Part shown: positions 16,255-25,732 of the stretch, piece after piece
Layout: each line of letters begins with the position of its first letter
Position numbering within the stretch: position 1 is the stretch's first letter
Origin: an uncultured Eubacterium sp.
Lineage (GTDB): Bacteria; Bacillota; Clostridia; Lachnospirales; Lachnospiraceae
DNA: 64,000 nt
Direction of reading: 5' to 3'
Assembly: GCA_934351445.1 (NCBI GenBank)
Contig: CAKRIZ010000006.1
Coordinates: forward strand, 1-64,000
Made by a program: the position numbers and the translations under genes
The notes under the pieces: model-generated
What the model saw: only the letters and a program-made list of their open reading frames with translations
Told to the model about the DNA's origin: nothing
The model's database searches: none

Positions 16255-17616
16255 ATGAAGATCATAATTGCAGGAGACGGCAAGGTCGGTGCGATGCTGA
16301 CCAGGCAGTTGTCTGCTGAGGGATATGACATTACGATCATTGATGCCAATCCGCGTGTACTCGAATCAACCGAGGAATTGTACGATATTATGGCAGTGCA
16401 GGGAAACTGCGCGACGATGGATGTGTTAGAGCGCGCCGGTGTAAGTGAAGCAGATCTGCTGATCGCCGCGACGAGTGCAGATGAGATCAATCTGCTGTGC
16501 TGTCTGACAGCGCACAGTATGAATGACAGGCTGCATACGATTGCGCGCATCAGAAACCCTGAATATACGGATCAGATTATAAAGATGCGTGAAGTATTTC
16601 CGCTGTCACTGACGATCAACCCGGAAAAACAGGCTGCGTTAGAGATCGAGCGTCTGCTCAAATATCCGGGATTTTTAAAGAGGGATACATTTGCAAAGGG
16701 ACGTGTAGAGATCGTCGAGCTGCGTGTGGATAAGGACAGCCTGCTGTGCAATCATACGCTGGCAGATCTGGATTCCGTTGTCGGATGTAAAGTGCTGATC
16801 TGCGCGGTGCTCAGAAATGGCTCTGCAGTGGCACCGGATGGCAACTATACATTGCTGGCGGGAGACCGTATATTTGTGACTGCCCCGACAGATACGTTGG
16901 AGACATTGTTGAAAAACCTCAAGATTATTACCCATAAGGTGCGCCGTGTGCTGTTGTGCGGAGGCGGCCGTCTCAGCTATTATCTGGCAAAACAGCTCGA
17001 TCAGGGCGGTATTGCCGTGCGGCTGATTGAACAGGACTATGACCGGTGCCTGCAGCTGGCAAACCTGTTGCCCGGAGTGACAGTCATACAGGGCGATGCG
17101 AGTGACGAGCGTCTGTTAGAGAGCGAAGGTATGGATGATTGTGATGCACTGGTGACGATGACCGGGCTGGATGAACTGAATATGGTCATCTCGCTGCAGG
17201 GAACGATCCGTAAGGTGCCGCAGGTGATCACCAAGCTCGGACGCATGGATAATTCCTATATTTTAGACCAGCTGCCGATTGGAAGTACAGTCAGCCCCAA
17301 GCAGCTGTGCTGTAATACAATCGTGCGGTATGTGCGTGCGCTTCACAATCAGGAGGGAGCCGCATTGTCCGTGCATACGATCGCAGACGGACAGGCTGAG
17401 GCGCTCGAATTCTGTGTAGATGATGATACCAGGTATATTGGAGAACCGTTGAAACAGCTTCACCTGAAGAAAAATGTCCTGATTGTGTGTATCACACACA
17501 AAGGAAAGCAGGAGATCCCCGGTGGAGATTCTTTCTATGAAAAGGGCGATACAGTGATCGTTGTGACGAGCAGGGATGCGGTGATCTATCAGTTGAATGA
17601 TATTTTTGAGGCGTAG
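16255..17616 (+). CDS. trkA: Trk potassium uptake regulatory subunit TrkA
   Basis: A 453-residue cytoplasmic NAD-binding regulator of the Trk potassium channel. It has two RCK units. The first starts KIIIAGDGKVGAMLT and the second, near residue 227, has RVLLCGGGRLSYYLA in the same position. Each is followed by a TrkA_C-like domain. A strong AGGAGG stands upstream. trkH follows after 4 bases, so the pair forms an operon that encodes a complete Trk importer. Confidence 0.93.
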   Translation: MKIIIAGDGKVGAMLTRQLSAEGYDITIIDANPRVLESTEELYDIMAVQGNCATMDVLERAGVSEADLLIAATSADEINLLCCLTAHSMNDRLHTIARIRNPEYTDQIIKMREVFPLSLTINPEKQAALEIERLLKYPGFLKRDTFAKGRVEIVELRVDKDSLLCNHTLADLDSVVGCKVLICAVLRNGSAVAPDGNYTLLAGDRIFVTAPTDTLETLLKNLKIITHKVRRVLLCGGGRLSYYLAKQLDQGGIAVRLIEQDYDRCLQLANLLPGVTVIQGDASDERLLESEGMDDCDALVTMTGLDELNMVISLQGTIRKVPQVITKLGRMDNSYILDQLPIGSTVSPKQLCCNTIVRYVRALHNQEGAALSVHTIADGQAEALEFCVDDDTRYIGEPLKQLHLKKNVLIVCITHKGKQEIPGGDSFYEKGDTVIVVTSRDAVIYQLNDIFEA

Positions 17617-17620
17617 AGCA

Positions 17621-19075
17621 ATGAATTTTAAAATGATTGGAAAGTTTATCGGAAAGATTCTTCTCATAGAGTCGATTTTCATGCTGCCCGCATATGCGAT
17701 CAGCCTCTACTATCAGGAAGAAGCAGCGAGACATGCACTGCTTCTCTCCGCGTTGATTACGGCTCTGGTAGGAGGTATCATGGTTGCCCTCACGCGTGGT
17801 ACGAAAAGAGGCTTTCATGCAAAGGAAGGAATGGTCTGTGTCGGACTCAGCTGGATTGTGCTGGGGCTGTTTGGTGCATTGCCTTTTTTCATTTCCGGAG
17901 CGATCCCGCATTATGTAGATGCATTATTTGAGATCGTATCCGGATTCACGACAACCGGAGCATCGATCCTGCCGGAAGTAGAATCCATGCCGTATGGATT
18001 GTTATACTGGCGCAGCTTCAGCCATTGGCTGGGTGGAATGGGTGTGCTGGTGTTTTTGCTGGCAGTATCTTCGGGAAACGAGCGGAGCAAGGGCTTTACC
18101 ATGCACATCTTACGTGCAGAGAGCCCGGGACCGCAGGTAGGGAAGCTCGTCCCGCGTATGAAGCAGACGGCAGAGATCCTGTATGTGCTGTATATCATAT
18201 TGACGGTGCTCAACGCGATCTTTTTACTGTGCGGCGGCATGCCATTGTTTGATTCCGTCTGTACTGCTTTCGGTACGGCAGGAACCGGAGGTTTCGGCAT
18301 CAAAAATGACAGTATCGCAGGCTATAGCCCGTATCTGCAAAATGTGTGCACCGTATTTATGCTGTTATTCGGTGTGAATTTTACCTGTTATTATATGCTG
18401 CTGCTAAAGCAGGTGAAGAGTGTATGGAAAGACGAAGAACTGCGGTTGTATCTGGGAGTTGTATTCGGAAGTATTGTGTTGATCGTGTTGAATCTGCGCG
18501 GTTATTATGCGACGGTTGGCGAGACGATCCGCCATGCAGCATTCCAGGTGGCGAGTATTGTGACAACGACCGGATTTGCCACAACGGATTTCGATCTGTG
18601 GCCGTCTTTTTCAAAAGGAATCCTGCTGTGCCTGATGCTGCTGGGTGCCTGCGCGGGCAGTACCGGAGGTGGATTCAAATGCGGGCGTGCACTTCTGGTG
18701 CTCAAAGGGCTCAGACGTAGTGTGCGCCAGATCGTACATCCAGGAAAAGTAGAGGTTGTCCGCGTGAATGGGCGCACGGTAGATGAAAAGGTATTGCAGA
18801 ATACGAATGCTTATCTGGCAGCCTATGCACTGATTGTTGTGGTCAGCTTCCTGCTGATCTCGATCGATGGATTCTCAATTACGACGAATCTGTCTGCAGT
18901 GCTGGCATGCTTTAACAATATCGGACCGGGACTCGAACTGGTCGGACCGACCTGTAATTTCGGCGGTTTCAGCGTATTTTCCAAGCTGGTACTGATTCTG
19001 GATATGCTGGCCGGGCGGTTGGAGATCTTCCCGATTTTGATTCTTTTCTCAAAAACGACCTGGGGAAAACGGTAA
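17621..19075 (+). CDS. trkH: Trk potassium uptake channel TrkH
   Basis: A 484-residue membrane channel with four pore-loop repeats. Selectivity-filter-like segments are visible as FTTTGASILPE, GTAGTGGFGI, TTTGFATTDF and NNIGPGLEL. The start at 17621 lies 4 bases after the trkA stop and gives MNFKMIGKFIGKIL; a start at 17597 would overlap trkA. About ten transmembrane helices are expected, with SHWLGGMGVLVFLLA near residue 135 being typical of TrkH/KtrB. It forms the transport path regulated by TrkA. Confidence 0.93.
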   Translation: MNFKMIGKFIGKILLIESIFMLPAYAISLYYQEEAARHALLLSALITALVGGIMVALTRGTKRGFHAKEGMVCVGLSWIVLGLFGALPFFISGAIPHYVDALFEIVSGFTTTGASILPEVESMPYGLLYWRSFSHWLGGMGVLVFLLAVSSGNERSKGFTMHILRAESPGPQVGKLVPRMKQTAEILYVLYIILTVLNAIFLLCGGMPLFDSVCTAFGTAGTGGFGIKNDSIAGYSPYLQNVCTVFMLLFGVNFTCYYMLLLKQVKSVWKDEELRLYLGVVFGSIVLIVLNLRGYYATVGETIRHAAFQVASIVTTTGFATTDFDLWPSFSKGILLCLMLLGACAGSTGGGFKCGRALLVLKGLRRSVRQIVHPGKVEVVRVNGRTVDEKVLQNTNAYLAAYALIVVVSFLLISIDGFSITTNLSAVLACFNNIGPGLELVGPTCNFGGFSVFSKLVLILDMLAGRLEIFPILILFSKTTWGKR

Positions 19076-19093
19076 ACGTTAAAAAAATAACAA
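19076..19093. promoter_or_regulatory. Possible Rex-type redox operator upstream of hydrogenase gene
   Basis: Read on the minus strand it is TTGTTATTTTTTTAACGT, matching the Rex consensus TTGTTAA-N4-TTAACAA at 11 of 14 defined positions. It directly follows the trkH stop and lies 112 bases before the hydrogenase start. Low A/T complexity makes a chance match possible. Confidence 0.3.
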
Positions 19094-19204
19094 TGTACAT
19101 GATTTAAGACAATTTTTTTGTGGAAAAAAGAATGGATTTCATGTATGATGAAACAAGAGATAATGAGAAAATGATTCAATACGACGAGAGGAGAAAACAA
19201 GAGA

Positions 19205-20659
19205 ATGTACGCAGACGAAAATGTCATTAAGATCAAACACGAGGTTCTCTATGAAGTAGCAAAACATGCATTTGAGGGAGATTTAGAAGAGGCCAGGGAC
19301 CATATACCGATGGATCTGCTCCCCGGACCGACCCCGAGATTCCGCTGCTGTGTGTATAAAGAACGTGAGATTCTCCGCCAGCGTATTCGACTTGCGGAGG
19401 GTAAGGCACCCGGAATGGAAGATACCGGAAATGTGATTCAGGTCATCAGTTCTGCATGCGAGGATTGCCCGATCTCTAGCTATGTTGTAACAGATAACTG
19501 CCAGAACTGTCTGGGAAAGGCCTGTATCAATGCCTGCAATTTTGGTGCGATCTCGGCAGGAGACCACCGTTCACGCATTGATGCGAACAAATGTAAGGAA
19601 TGTGGAAAGTGCGCCAAGGCTTGTCCTTACGGTGCGATCGCACATCTGAAGCGCCCCTGTAAGTTCAGCTGCCCGGTGAATGCGATTACTTACAATGAAC
19701 TGGGTATTTCCGTGATCGACGAGAAAAAATGTATCCGTTGCGGTCAATGTATCCACAGCTGTCCGTTCGGTGCCATCGGTTCGAAGGCATATATTGTAGA
19801 TGTCATCCGTGCACTGAATGAGGGCAAAGAGATCTACGCGATTGTTGCCCCTGCGACCGAGGGACAGTTTGGTGAAGGTATTACGATGCAGAGCTTCCGT
19901 GAGGTTGCGAAAAAGCTTGGTTTTGCGGGTCTGATCGAAGCGGGTCTTGGCGGGGATATGACGACTGCCAGTGAGGCAGAAGAGTGGTTAGAAGCCTATA
20001 AGAACGGTGAGAAAAAGACGACAAGCTGCTGTCCTGGATTTGTCAACATGATCCGTAAGCATTATCCGGAACTGGCAGATCATATTTCAACGACCGTCTC
20101 ACCGATGTGTGCAGTCTCACGTTATGTGAAGGCACAGCATCCGGGAGCAATCACTGTCTTTATCGGACCCTGCGTGGCAAAGAAGTCAGAAGTCGTTGAC
20201 CAGAAGATCGAGGGAAATGCAGACTATGTATTGACCTACAGCGAATTGCGTGCAATCTTACGCGCCAAGAATGTAGAACTTGAGCCGAAGGCAAATACTT
20301 ATCAGGAAGCGTCTGTCTATGGCAAGCGTTATGGAAATGCCGGTGGCGTGACCGCTTCTGTACTGGAATATATGAAGGAGACAGACCAGGAATGCGATGC
20401 AAAGGTATGTACCGTAAACGGTGCTGCTGATTGCAAGAAGGCATTGCTGCTCATGAAGGTCGGCAGATTACCGGAGGACTTCATCGAGGGTATGGCATGC
20501 GAGGGAGGCTGTGTCGGTGGACCGAGCCGTTTTGAAGAGATTACATCGGCAAAGAAGAACCGTGATGCACTGCTCTCACAGGCAGATGACCGAAAGATTA
20601 CGGACAATCTGAAGAATTACCCGATGGATTCCTTCTCTATGCATCGTGATCATGAGTAA
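19205..20659 (+). CDS. Monomeric [FeFe] hydrogenase-like iron-sulfur protein (group B type)
   Basis: A 484-residue protein. The N-terminal part has several cysteine motifs for 4Fe-4S clusters, including CKECGKCAKACP and CIRCGQCIHSCP. The H-cluster domain follows with TSCCPGF (273-279), a P2 motif FIGPCVAKK near 320-328 and P3 motif MACEGGCVGG from 430. The P1 and P2 motifs differ from the classic TSCCPAW and MPCTAKK, as in the group B hydrogenases of anaerobic Clostridia. Likely reaction: proton reduction or hydrogen sensing with ferredoxin-type electrons. Its physiological role is less clear than that of group A enzymes. A histidine phosphatase gene follows 12 bases later. A Rex-like site upstream suggests NADH-responsive control. 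Confidence 0.85.
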   Translation: MYADENVIKIKHEVLYEVAKHAFEGDLEEARDHIPMDLLPGPTPRFRCCVYKEREILRQRIRLAEGKAPGMEDTGNVIQVISSACEDCPISSYVVTDNCQNCLGKACINACNFGAISAGDHRSRIDANKCKECGKCAKACPYGAIAHLKRPCKFSCPVNAITYNELGISVIDEKKCIRCGQCIHSCPFGAIGSKAYIVDVIRALNEGKEIYAIVAPATEGQFGEGITMQSFREVAKKLGFAGLIEAGLGGDMTTASEAEEWLEAYKNGEKKTTSCCPGFVNMIRKHYPELADHISTTVSPMCAVSRYVKAQHPGAITVFIGPCVAKKSEVVDQKIEGNADYVLTYSELRAILRAKNVELEPKANTYQEASVYGKRYGNAGGVTASVLEYMKETDQECDAKVCTVNGAADCKKALLLMKVGRLPEDFIEGMACEGGCVGGPSRFEEITSAKKNRDALLSQADDRKITDNLKNYPMDSFSMHRDHE

Positions 20660-20671
20660 ACAGAGTAGATT

Positions 20672-21403
20672 ATGAAGATTTTAATTATCAGACACGGAGA
20701 TCCGGATTATGAGCATGACTCCCTGACCCCAAAGGGGTGGAGAGAAGCCGGGATGCTTGCAGAACGGATTTCCGGCATGGATGTCAGTGCGTTTTATGTG
20801 TCACCGCTCGGACGTGCGAAGGATACGGCATCCCTGACCTTGAAGCGGATGGGACGCACGGCAACAGAATGCGACTGGCTGCATGAATTTGACGCTCCGA
20901 TCGACAGACCGGATGTGACAGACCGGAAAATGATCACCTGGGACTGGCTGCCGCAGGACTGGACATGTGAACCTTTGTTTTATGACTATGAGGGATGGGC
21001 AGATCATCCGGTGATGGCGCAGGATCAGGTACGTACACAGTACAATTGGGTAACGGACAATTTTGATCGTCTGCTGCAGGCGCATGGTTATGTACGCGAG
21101 GATAGACATTACCGTGTCGAGCAGTCTAGTCGTGATACGCTTGTATTTTTCTGCCATTTCGGGTTAGAGTGCGTATTGCTCAGCCATCTGCTATGCATAT
21201 CACCGATGGTGCTCTGGCATCAGATGTGTGCGGCACCGAGTTCGGTCACAACCCTGGTGACAGAGGAGCGCAGAGAAGGAATTGCGCTGTTTCGGATGAC
21301 CGGATTTGGGGATATCTCACACTTATATAAATATGGTGAACAACCGTCTTTTCAGGCGCGTTTCTGCGAGACTTTTGATCGTGCGGATGAACGCCACGAT
21401 TAG
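20672..21403 (+). CDS. Histidine phosphatase superfamily protein
   Basis: A 243-residue soluble protein with the RHGDP phosphohistidine motif at residues 7-11 (LIIRHGDPDY) and the second histidine in FFCHFGLECVL near residue 160. These define a phosphoglycerate-mutase-like phosphatase. Substrate is unknown. It is 12 bases downstream of the hydrogenase-like gene without an obvious ribosome binding site of its own, so it is probably translated from the same message. A terminator stem follows the stop. Confidence 0.8.
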   Translation: MKILIIRHGDPDYEHDSLTPKGWREAGMLAERISGMDVSAFYVSPLGRAKDTASLTLKRMGRTATECDWLHEFDAPIDRPDVTDRKMITWDWLPQDWTCEPLFYDYEGWADHPVMAQDQVRTQYNWVTDNFDRLLQAHGYVREDRHYRVEQSSRDTLVFFCHFGLECVLLSHLLCISPMVLWHQMCAAPSSVTTLVTEERREGIALFRMTGFGDISHLYKYGEQPSFQARFCETFDRADERHD

Positions 21404-21414
21404 TATGAATGGAT

Positions 21415-21451
21415 GCCTGTGGAAGCAGTTTGCTTTCACAGGCTAATTTTC
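21415..21451 (+). terminator. Terminator after histidine phosphatase gene
   Basis: GCCTGTGGAAGCA (21415-21427) pairs with TGCTTTCACAGGC (21431-21443) with one G-U pair and a GTT loop, followed by TAATTTTCT. Confidence 0.8.
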
Positions 21452-21474
21452 TAAAATTTTGCAAAATTCGTTAC

Positions 21475-21637
21475 TAGTACACCGAATAATAAATAACTGA
21501 CACCTTGACTTGGCTGATTTTTCATCTGCTGCGTTGTCGTCAATCGACGTAGCCACCGCTACGCCTCATTCCTCCGCCTTGCATATGAAACAATCATCCG
21601 GCGTCAATGTATCAGAAACTTATTATTCGATGTACTA
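21475..21637. mobile_element. MITE-like non-coding element with 18-bp terminal inverted repeats
   Basis: TAGTACACCGAATAATAA (21475-21492) and TTATTATTCGATGTACTA (21620-21637) are reverse complements with one mismatch. Similarity continues inward on both sides (TGACACCTTGAC versus GTCAATGTATCA). The centre has a hairpin CGTAGC-CACC-GCTACG (21548-21563). No coding potential was seen. It looks like a miniature inverted-repeat element or a large structured intergenic repeat. Confidence 0.65.
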
Positions 21638-21658
21638 GAACGAGGTACGAGTGAACAG
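21638..21658 (-). repeat. 21-bp dispersed repeat, copy 2 (inverted)
   Basis: Exact reverse complement of 9444-9464. It abuts the right end of the MITE-like element and precedes the Rrf2 gene. Confidence 0.75.
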
Positions 21659-21683
21659 TAACATTGAAAGGGGGGAACCTACG

Positions 21684-22097
21684 ATGAAAATATCGACAAA
21701 AGGACGTTATGCGCTGCGGATCATGATTGATCTGGCACAGCATATGCAGGATACAGCGATTCCGTTAAAGGAGATCTCGCAGCGACAGGGAATCACGTTA
21801 AAATATATGGAGCAGATCATGCCGCTTCTGACAAAAGCAGGATATGTCCGTGGATTCCGCGGAAACAACGGAGGCTATCTGCTGGCGAAAGATCCGGCAG
21901 AGTACAAGGTGGGTGACATTCTGCGAACCGTCGAAGGACCACTGGCACCGATTGCGTGTCTGGAGCATGAGCCGAACCAGTGTGAGAGACAGGCTACCTG
22001 CTCCACATTAAAATTCTGGGAAGGCCTGTATCAGGCGATCAACGATTATGTGGACGGTGTGACACTGGCAGACCTGACAGATAATGCAAAAAAATAA
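21684..22097 (+). CDS. Rrf2 family transcriptional regulator (CymR/IscR-like)
   Basis: A 137-residue winged-helix regulator beginning MKISTKGRYALRIMIDLA, the typical Rrf2 N-terminus. The recognition region ends with GGYLLAK (64-70). Three cysteines at 92, 100 and 106 (CLEHEPNQCERQATC) match the iron-sulfur ligand positions of IscR-type members. The start at 21684 follows GAAAGGGGGGAACC; an in-frame codon at 21651 would add 11 residues without a site. The neighbouring O-acetylhomoserine sulfhydrylase and cysK genes argue for control of cysteine biosynthesis, like CymR, possibly with a cluster-based sensing mode. Confidence 0.88.
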   Translation: MKISTKGRYALRIMIDLAQHMQDTAIPLKEISQRQGITLKYMEQIMPLLTKAGYVRGFRGNNGGYLLAKDPAEYKVGDILRTVEGPLAPIACLEHEPNQCERQATCSTLKFWEGLYQAINDYVDGVTLADLTDNAKK

Positions 22098-22105
22098 TTT
22101 AATTA

Positions 22106-22171
22106 CCTACTTGACAGATAGGGAAAGTTGGGATATGATACAAAACATATAAAACATATCTACTAAGTAGG
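22106..22171 (+). promoter_or_regulatory. Strong promoter with two CCTACTT-type Rrf2 candidate sites
   Basis: TTGACA (22111-22116), exactly 17 bases and TATGAT (22134-22139) form a near-consensus promoter. CCTACTT overlaps the -35 (22106-22112), and CTACTAAGTAGG (22160-22171), a palindrome containing the same word inverted, lies about 15 bases after the expected start. Both are plausible binding sites of the Rrf2 protein encoded just upstream. Confidence 0.6.
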
Positions 22172-22242
22172 AAATGAAAACAACCCGGTGATTCAAAACA
22201 AAACTGGACACGGTTAGAGAAGATTTCAAGGAGGACATGAAA

Positions 22243-23556
22243 ATGAGCGAAAAGATTACGAGAGACCAGAGAAACTTTAAATTTGAGACACTGCAGCTTC
22301 ACGTAGGACAGGAGCATGCCGATCCGGTGACGGATGCGAGAGCAGTACCCATTTATCAGACATCTTCTTATGTATTCCGCAACTGCGAGCATGCAGCAGC
22401 ACGTTTCGGACTGGCTGATGCAGGAAATATCTACGGACGTCTGACAAACCCGACAGAGGATGTATTTGAGCAGCGTATCGCAGCACTTGAGGGTGGTGTC
22501 GCAGCACTGGCAGTAGCCAGCGGCGCAGCAGCGATCACTTATACGATCGAAAATCTGGCGCAGGCAGGTGACCATATCGTATCAGCAAAGAACATCTACG
22601 GTGGTTCCTTCAACCTGTTAGAGCACACACTTCCGCAGTACGGAGTGACGACAACATTCGTAGACATTTTTGATCTGGATGCAGTAGAGGCAGCTATCCG
22701 GGAAAATACAAAGGCAGTTTATATTGAGACATTAGGCAACCCGAACTCAGAGGTTGTAGATATCGAGGCAGTTGCCAGGATCGCGCATGCGCATAAGATC
22801 CCGCTCGTAGTAGATAATACATTTGCGACACCCTATCTCGTTCGCCCGATCGAGTATGGTGCAGATATTGTTGTACATTCTGCTACAAAGTTCATCGGTG
22901 GACACGGTACAACCATCGGTGGTGTCATCGTAGACAGTGGCAAGTTCGACTGGGAGGCATCCGGAAAGTTTGCATCTCTGACTGAGCCGAACCCGAGCTA
23001 TCACGGCATCAGCTTTACCAAGGCAGTCGGACCGGCAGCTTTCGTGACCAAGATCCGTGCGATCCTGCTGCGTGACACCGGAGCAACGATCTCACCGTTC
23101 CACGCATTTATCTTTTTACAGGGCTTAGAGACATTATCACTGCGTGTAGAGCGCCATGTAGAGAATGCATTAAAGGTCGTAGATTACCTGAACAATCATC
23201 CGCAGGTAGAGAAAGTGCATCATCCGGCAGTATCCGATGATCCTGAGCAGCAGGCACTGTACAAAAAGTATTTCCCGAACGGCGGCGGATCTATCTTTAC
23301 CTTTGAGATCAAGGGCAGCGAGCAGGATGCCAAGGACTTTATCGACAATCTGGAACTGTTCTCACTGCTGGCAAACGTGGCAGACGTAAAGTCACTGGTC
23401 ATCCATCCGGCATCTACCACACACAGCCAGTGCACCGAGGAAGAACTGTCAGATCAGGGTATCAAGCCCAACACCGTCCGTCTGTCTATCGGTACAGAAC
23501 ATATTGACGATATCATTCAGGATCTGGACGAGGCATTTCGTGCAGTAGCAAAATAA
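22243..23556 (+). CDS. O-acetylhomoserine / O-acetylserine sulfhydrylase, second copy
   Basis: A 437-residue PLP enzyme of the Cys/Met metabolism family. It shows [25 protein letters not shown] and the PLP lysine in [10 protein letters not shown] (K216). The C-terminal [18 protein letters not shown] is typical of MET17/CysD-type sulfhydrylases. The start at 22243 gives 8-base spacing to AAGGAGG; the ATG at 22237 is only 2 bases away. It is placed between the Rrf2 regulator and cysK, 14 bases before cysK, so the three form a sulfur assimilation cluster. Confidence 0.9.
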   Translation: MSEKITRDQRNFKFETLQLHVGQEHADPVTDARAVPIYQTSSYVFRNCEHAAARFGLADAGNIYGRLTNPTEDVFEQRIAALEGGVAALAVASGAAAITYTIENLAQAGDHIVSAKNIYGGSFNLLEHTLPQYGVTTTFVDIFDLDAVEAAIRENTKAVYIETLGNPNSEVVDIEAVARIAHAHKIPLVVDNTFATPYLVRPIEYGADIVVHSATKFIGGHGTTIGGVIVDSGKFDWEASGKFASLTEPNPSYHGISFTKAVGPAAFVTKIRAILLRDTGATISPFHAFIFLQGLETLSLRVERHVENALKVVDYLNNHPQVEKVHHPAVSDDPEQQALYKKYFPNGGGSIFTFEIKGSEQDAKDFIDNLELFSLLANVADVKSLVIHPASTTHSQCTEEELSDQGIKPNTVRLSIGTEHIDDIIQDLDEAFRAVAK

Positions 23557-23570
23557 AGGAGGATACAATC

Positions 23571-24509
23571 ATGGGTCAGATTAAGGAAAGTGCATTAGAA
23601 CTGATCGGCGGAACACCGATTTTAAAATTAAACAGATATGCTGCCAAGGCAGGAGTCACAGATGCGACGATTCTCGCAAAGCTGGAGTATCTGAATCCGG
23701 CAGGATCTGTCAAGGATCGTATCGCTCTGGCGATGATTGAGGATGCGGAGAAGAGCGGTGTGTTAAAGCCCGGTGCGACCATCATCGAGCCGACCAGCGG
23801 TAATACCGGTATCGGACTGGCAGCCGTAGCAGCCGCAAAGGGATATCATGCGATCCTGACACTGCCTGAGACGATGAGTGTCGAGCGCAGAAATCTGTTA
23901 AAGGCATACGGCGCAGAGCTCGTGCTGACGGATGGCAGCAAGGGCATGAAGGGTGCGATCGCCAAGGCAGAGGAACTCAAAAATGAGATCGAGGGCGCAG
24001 TGATCCTCGGACAGTTCGTAAATCCTGCCAATCCTGCAGCACATGAGGCGACTACAGGTCCCGAGATCTGGGAGCAGACAGATGGAAACGTAGATATCTT
24101 CGTCGCAGGTGTCGGTACAGGCGGAACTGTGACCGGAGTAGGCGCATATCTGAAGTCTAAAAACCCGAATGTAAAGATCGTGGCAGTAGAGCCTGCGACT
24201 AGCCCCGTACTCTCAAAGGGTACACCGGGAGCACACAAGATCCAGGGTATCGGAGCAGGATTCGTGCCGGATGTACTCGATACAAAGATCTATGATGAGG
24301 TCATCACGATTGAGAATGAAGATGCATTCGCTGAGGGCAAAAAGTTTGCAGTCAGCGAGGGTATTCTCGTAGGTATCTCATCCGGTGCGGCATTAAAGGC
24401 AGCGACCATCCTCGCGAGCCGCCCGGAGAACAAGGGCAAGACGATCGTAGCATTACTGCCGGATTCTGGGGACAGATATCTGTCTACACCGTTATTCGCT
24501 GAGGAATAA
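23571..24509 (+). CDS. cysK: Cysteine synthase A
   Basis: A 312-residue PLP enzyme that forms cysteine from O-acetylserine and sulfide. The PLP lysine is K48 in NPAGSVKDR, the phosphate loop includes [12 protein letters not shown], and [12 protein letters not shown] binds the cofactor phosphate. It is full length for CysK. AAAGGAGG lies upstream. It is cotranscribed with the sulfhydrylase at 22243-23556. Confidence 0.95.
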   Translation: MGQIKESALELIGGTPILKLNRYAAKAGVTDATILAKLEYLNPAGSVKDRIALAMIEDAEKSGVLKPGATIIEPTSGNTGIGLAAVAAAKGYHAILTLPETMSVERRNLLKAYGAELVLTDGSKGMKGAIAKAEELKNEIEGAVILGQFVNPANPAAHEATTGPEIWEQTDGNVDIFVAGVGTGGTVTGVGAYLKSKNPNVKIVAVEPATSPVLSKGTPGAHKIQGIGAGFVPDVLDTKIYDEVITIENEDAFAEGKKFAVSEGILVGISSGAALKAATILASRPENKGKTIVALLPDSGDRYLSTPLFAEE

Positions 24510-24529
24510 TGGAATAAAAACCTTGAATC

Positions 24530-24583
24530 AAATGGCATCCGGCCATGATCTATGATCATGGTTGGATGCCATTTGTTGCTTTT
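24530..24583 (+). terminator. Terminator of the Rrf2-linked sulfur operon
   Basis: A 21-bp stem with two mismatched positions (arms 24530-24550 and 24554-24574, core GGCATCC/GGATGCC) and a TAT loop is followed by GTTGCTTTTC. Confidence 0.8.
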
Positions 24584-24631
24584 CTGGGATAAAACATGTA
24601 GAATGAATGTAAATCACAAAGGAGGAACGCC

Positions 24632-25732
24632 ATGCAGTTTAAAAAAGTGAATCAGGGGCAGCCATTTACGGATGCACCATCGGGTGACGAAGGTGCGAAT
24701 CAGGAGCATACTCAGGAAAACAATCAGGAGCATAATCAGAACAAGGGGCGCAGACCCAAAAGACTGAAAGCTGGCAGGGCAGGTCGTGCCGCGGTCTGGA
24801 TTCTCGTGGTACTCGCGGCTGTCTATCTGGCTGGCAGCAGTGTGTATACACTCCGGGAAAATGAGTATGCGGTCGTGACGACGTTCGGTGTACCTGCGAT
24901 CATCGGGGAGCCGGGTATCCATGTGCGGATTCCACTCATTCAGGAGGTGGCGCGCGTGCCCAAGACGATCAATGGTTTTTCAATCGGATATGATAAGGAT
25001 ACGAATGAATCTATTGATTCGGAATCGTTTATGATCACGCGGGACTACAATTTTGTCAATGTGGATTTTTATGCGGAATACCGTGTGACTGATCCGATGA
25101 AATATCTGTATCACTCGGAAGATCCGGTTGCGATCCTAAAGATGCTCACACAGAGCTATATCCGTGACACGATTGGACTCTATGATGTGGACAGCGTGAT
25201 CACGACAGGTAAAAATGAGATCCAGGCATCGATCAAGGAGAAGATCATGGATCGTCTCGATGCAGAGGATATCGGTATCCAGCTCGTGAATATCACAATT
25301 CAGGACGCAGAGCCGCCGACGACAGAAGTCATCGATGCGTTCAAAAACGTGGAAAATGCCAAGCAGGGCAAGGAGACTTCGATCAACAAGGCAAATCAGA
25401 AGCGCAATGAGGATATTCCTGCTGCGCGTGCAAAGGTCGACGAGACGCTCAAAAATGCGGATGCACAGGCACAGGAGCGTGTGAATGAGGCAAAAGGACA
25501 GGTTGCCAGACTCAATGAGTTGTATAATGAGTACAAGAAATATCCGCTTATCACAAAACAGCGAATGTTCTATGAGACGATGGAGGACATTTTACCGGAT
25601 ATGAAGGTGGTTATCACAAAAAGTGACGGCAGTACCCAGACGGTGTTGCCATTAGAGAGCTTTGCTGATCTTACGATCACGGATTCCGGTGACGCAGCGC
25701 AGACAGGAGGTACTACAGATGAAAAAAACTAG
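24632..25732 (+). CDS. hflK: SPFH/band 7 protein HflK
   Basis: A 366-residue membrane-anchored prohibitin-like protein. It has a polar, Asn/Gln-rich N-terminus, one transmembrane helix (about residues 50-70), then an SPFH domain starting YTLRENEYAVVTTFGVP. A charged helical segment rich in Ala, Glu and Lys follows (about 230-310). HflK normally assembles with HflC into a cage that regulates the FtsH protease. AAAGGAGG precedes the ATG. The reading frame overlaps hflC by 14 bases, supporting coupled synthesis. FtsH itself is not in the window. Confidence 0.88.
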   Translation: MQFKKVNQGQPFTDAPSGDEGANQEHTQENNQEHNQNKGRRPKRLKAGRAGRAAVWILVVLAAVYLAGSSVYTLRENEYAVVTTFGVPAIIGEPGIHVRIPLIQEVARVPKTINGFSIGYDKDTNESIDSESFMITRDYNFVNVDFYAEYRVTDPMKYLYHSEDPVAILKMLTQSYIRDTIGLYDVDSVITTGKNEIQASIKEKIMDRLDAEDIGIQLVNITIQDAEPPTTEVIDAFKNVENAKQGKETSINKANQKRNEDIPAARAKVDETLKNADAQAQERVNEAKGQVARLNELYNEYKKYPLITKQRMFYETMEDILPDMKVVITKSDGSTQTVLPLESFADLTITDSGDAAQTGGTTDEKN

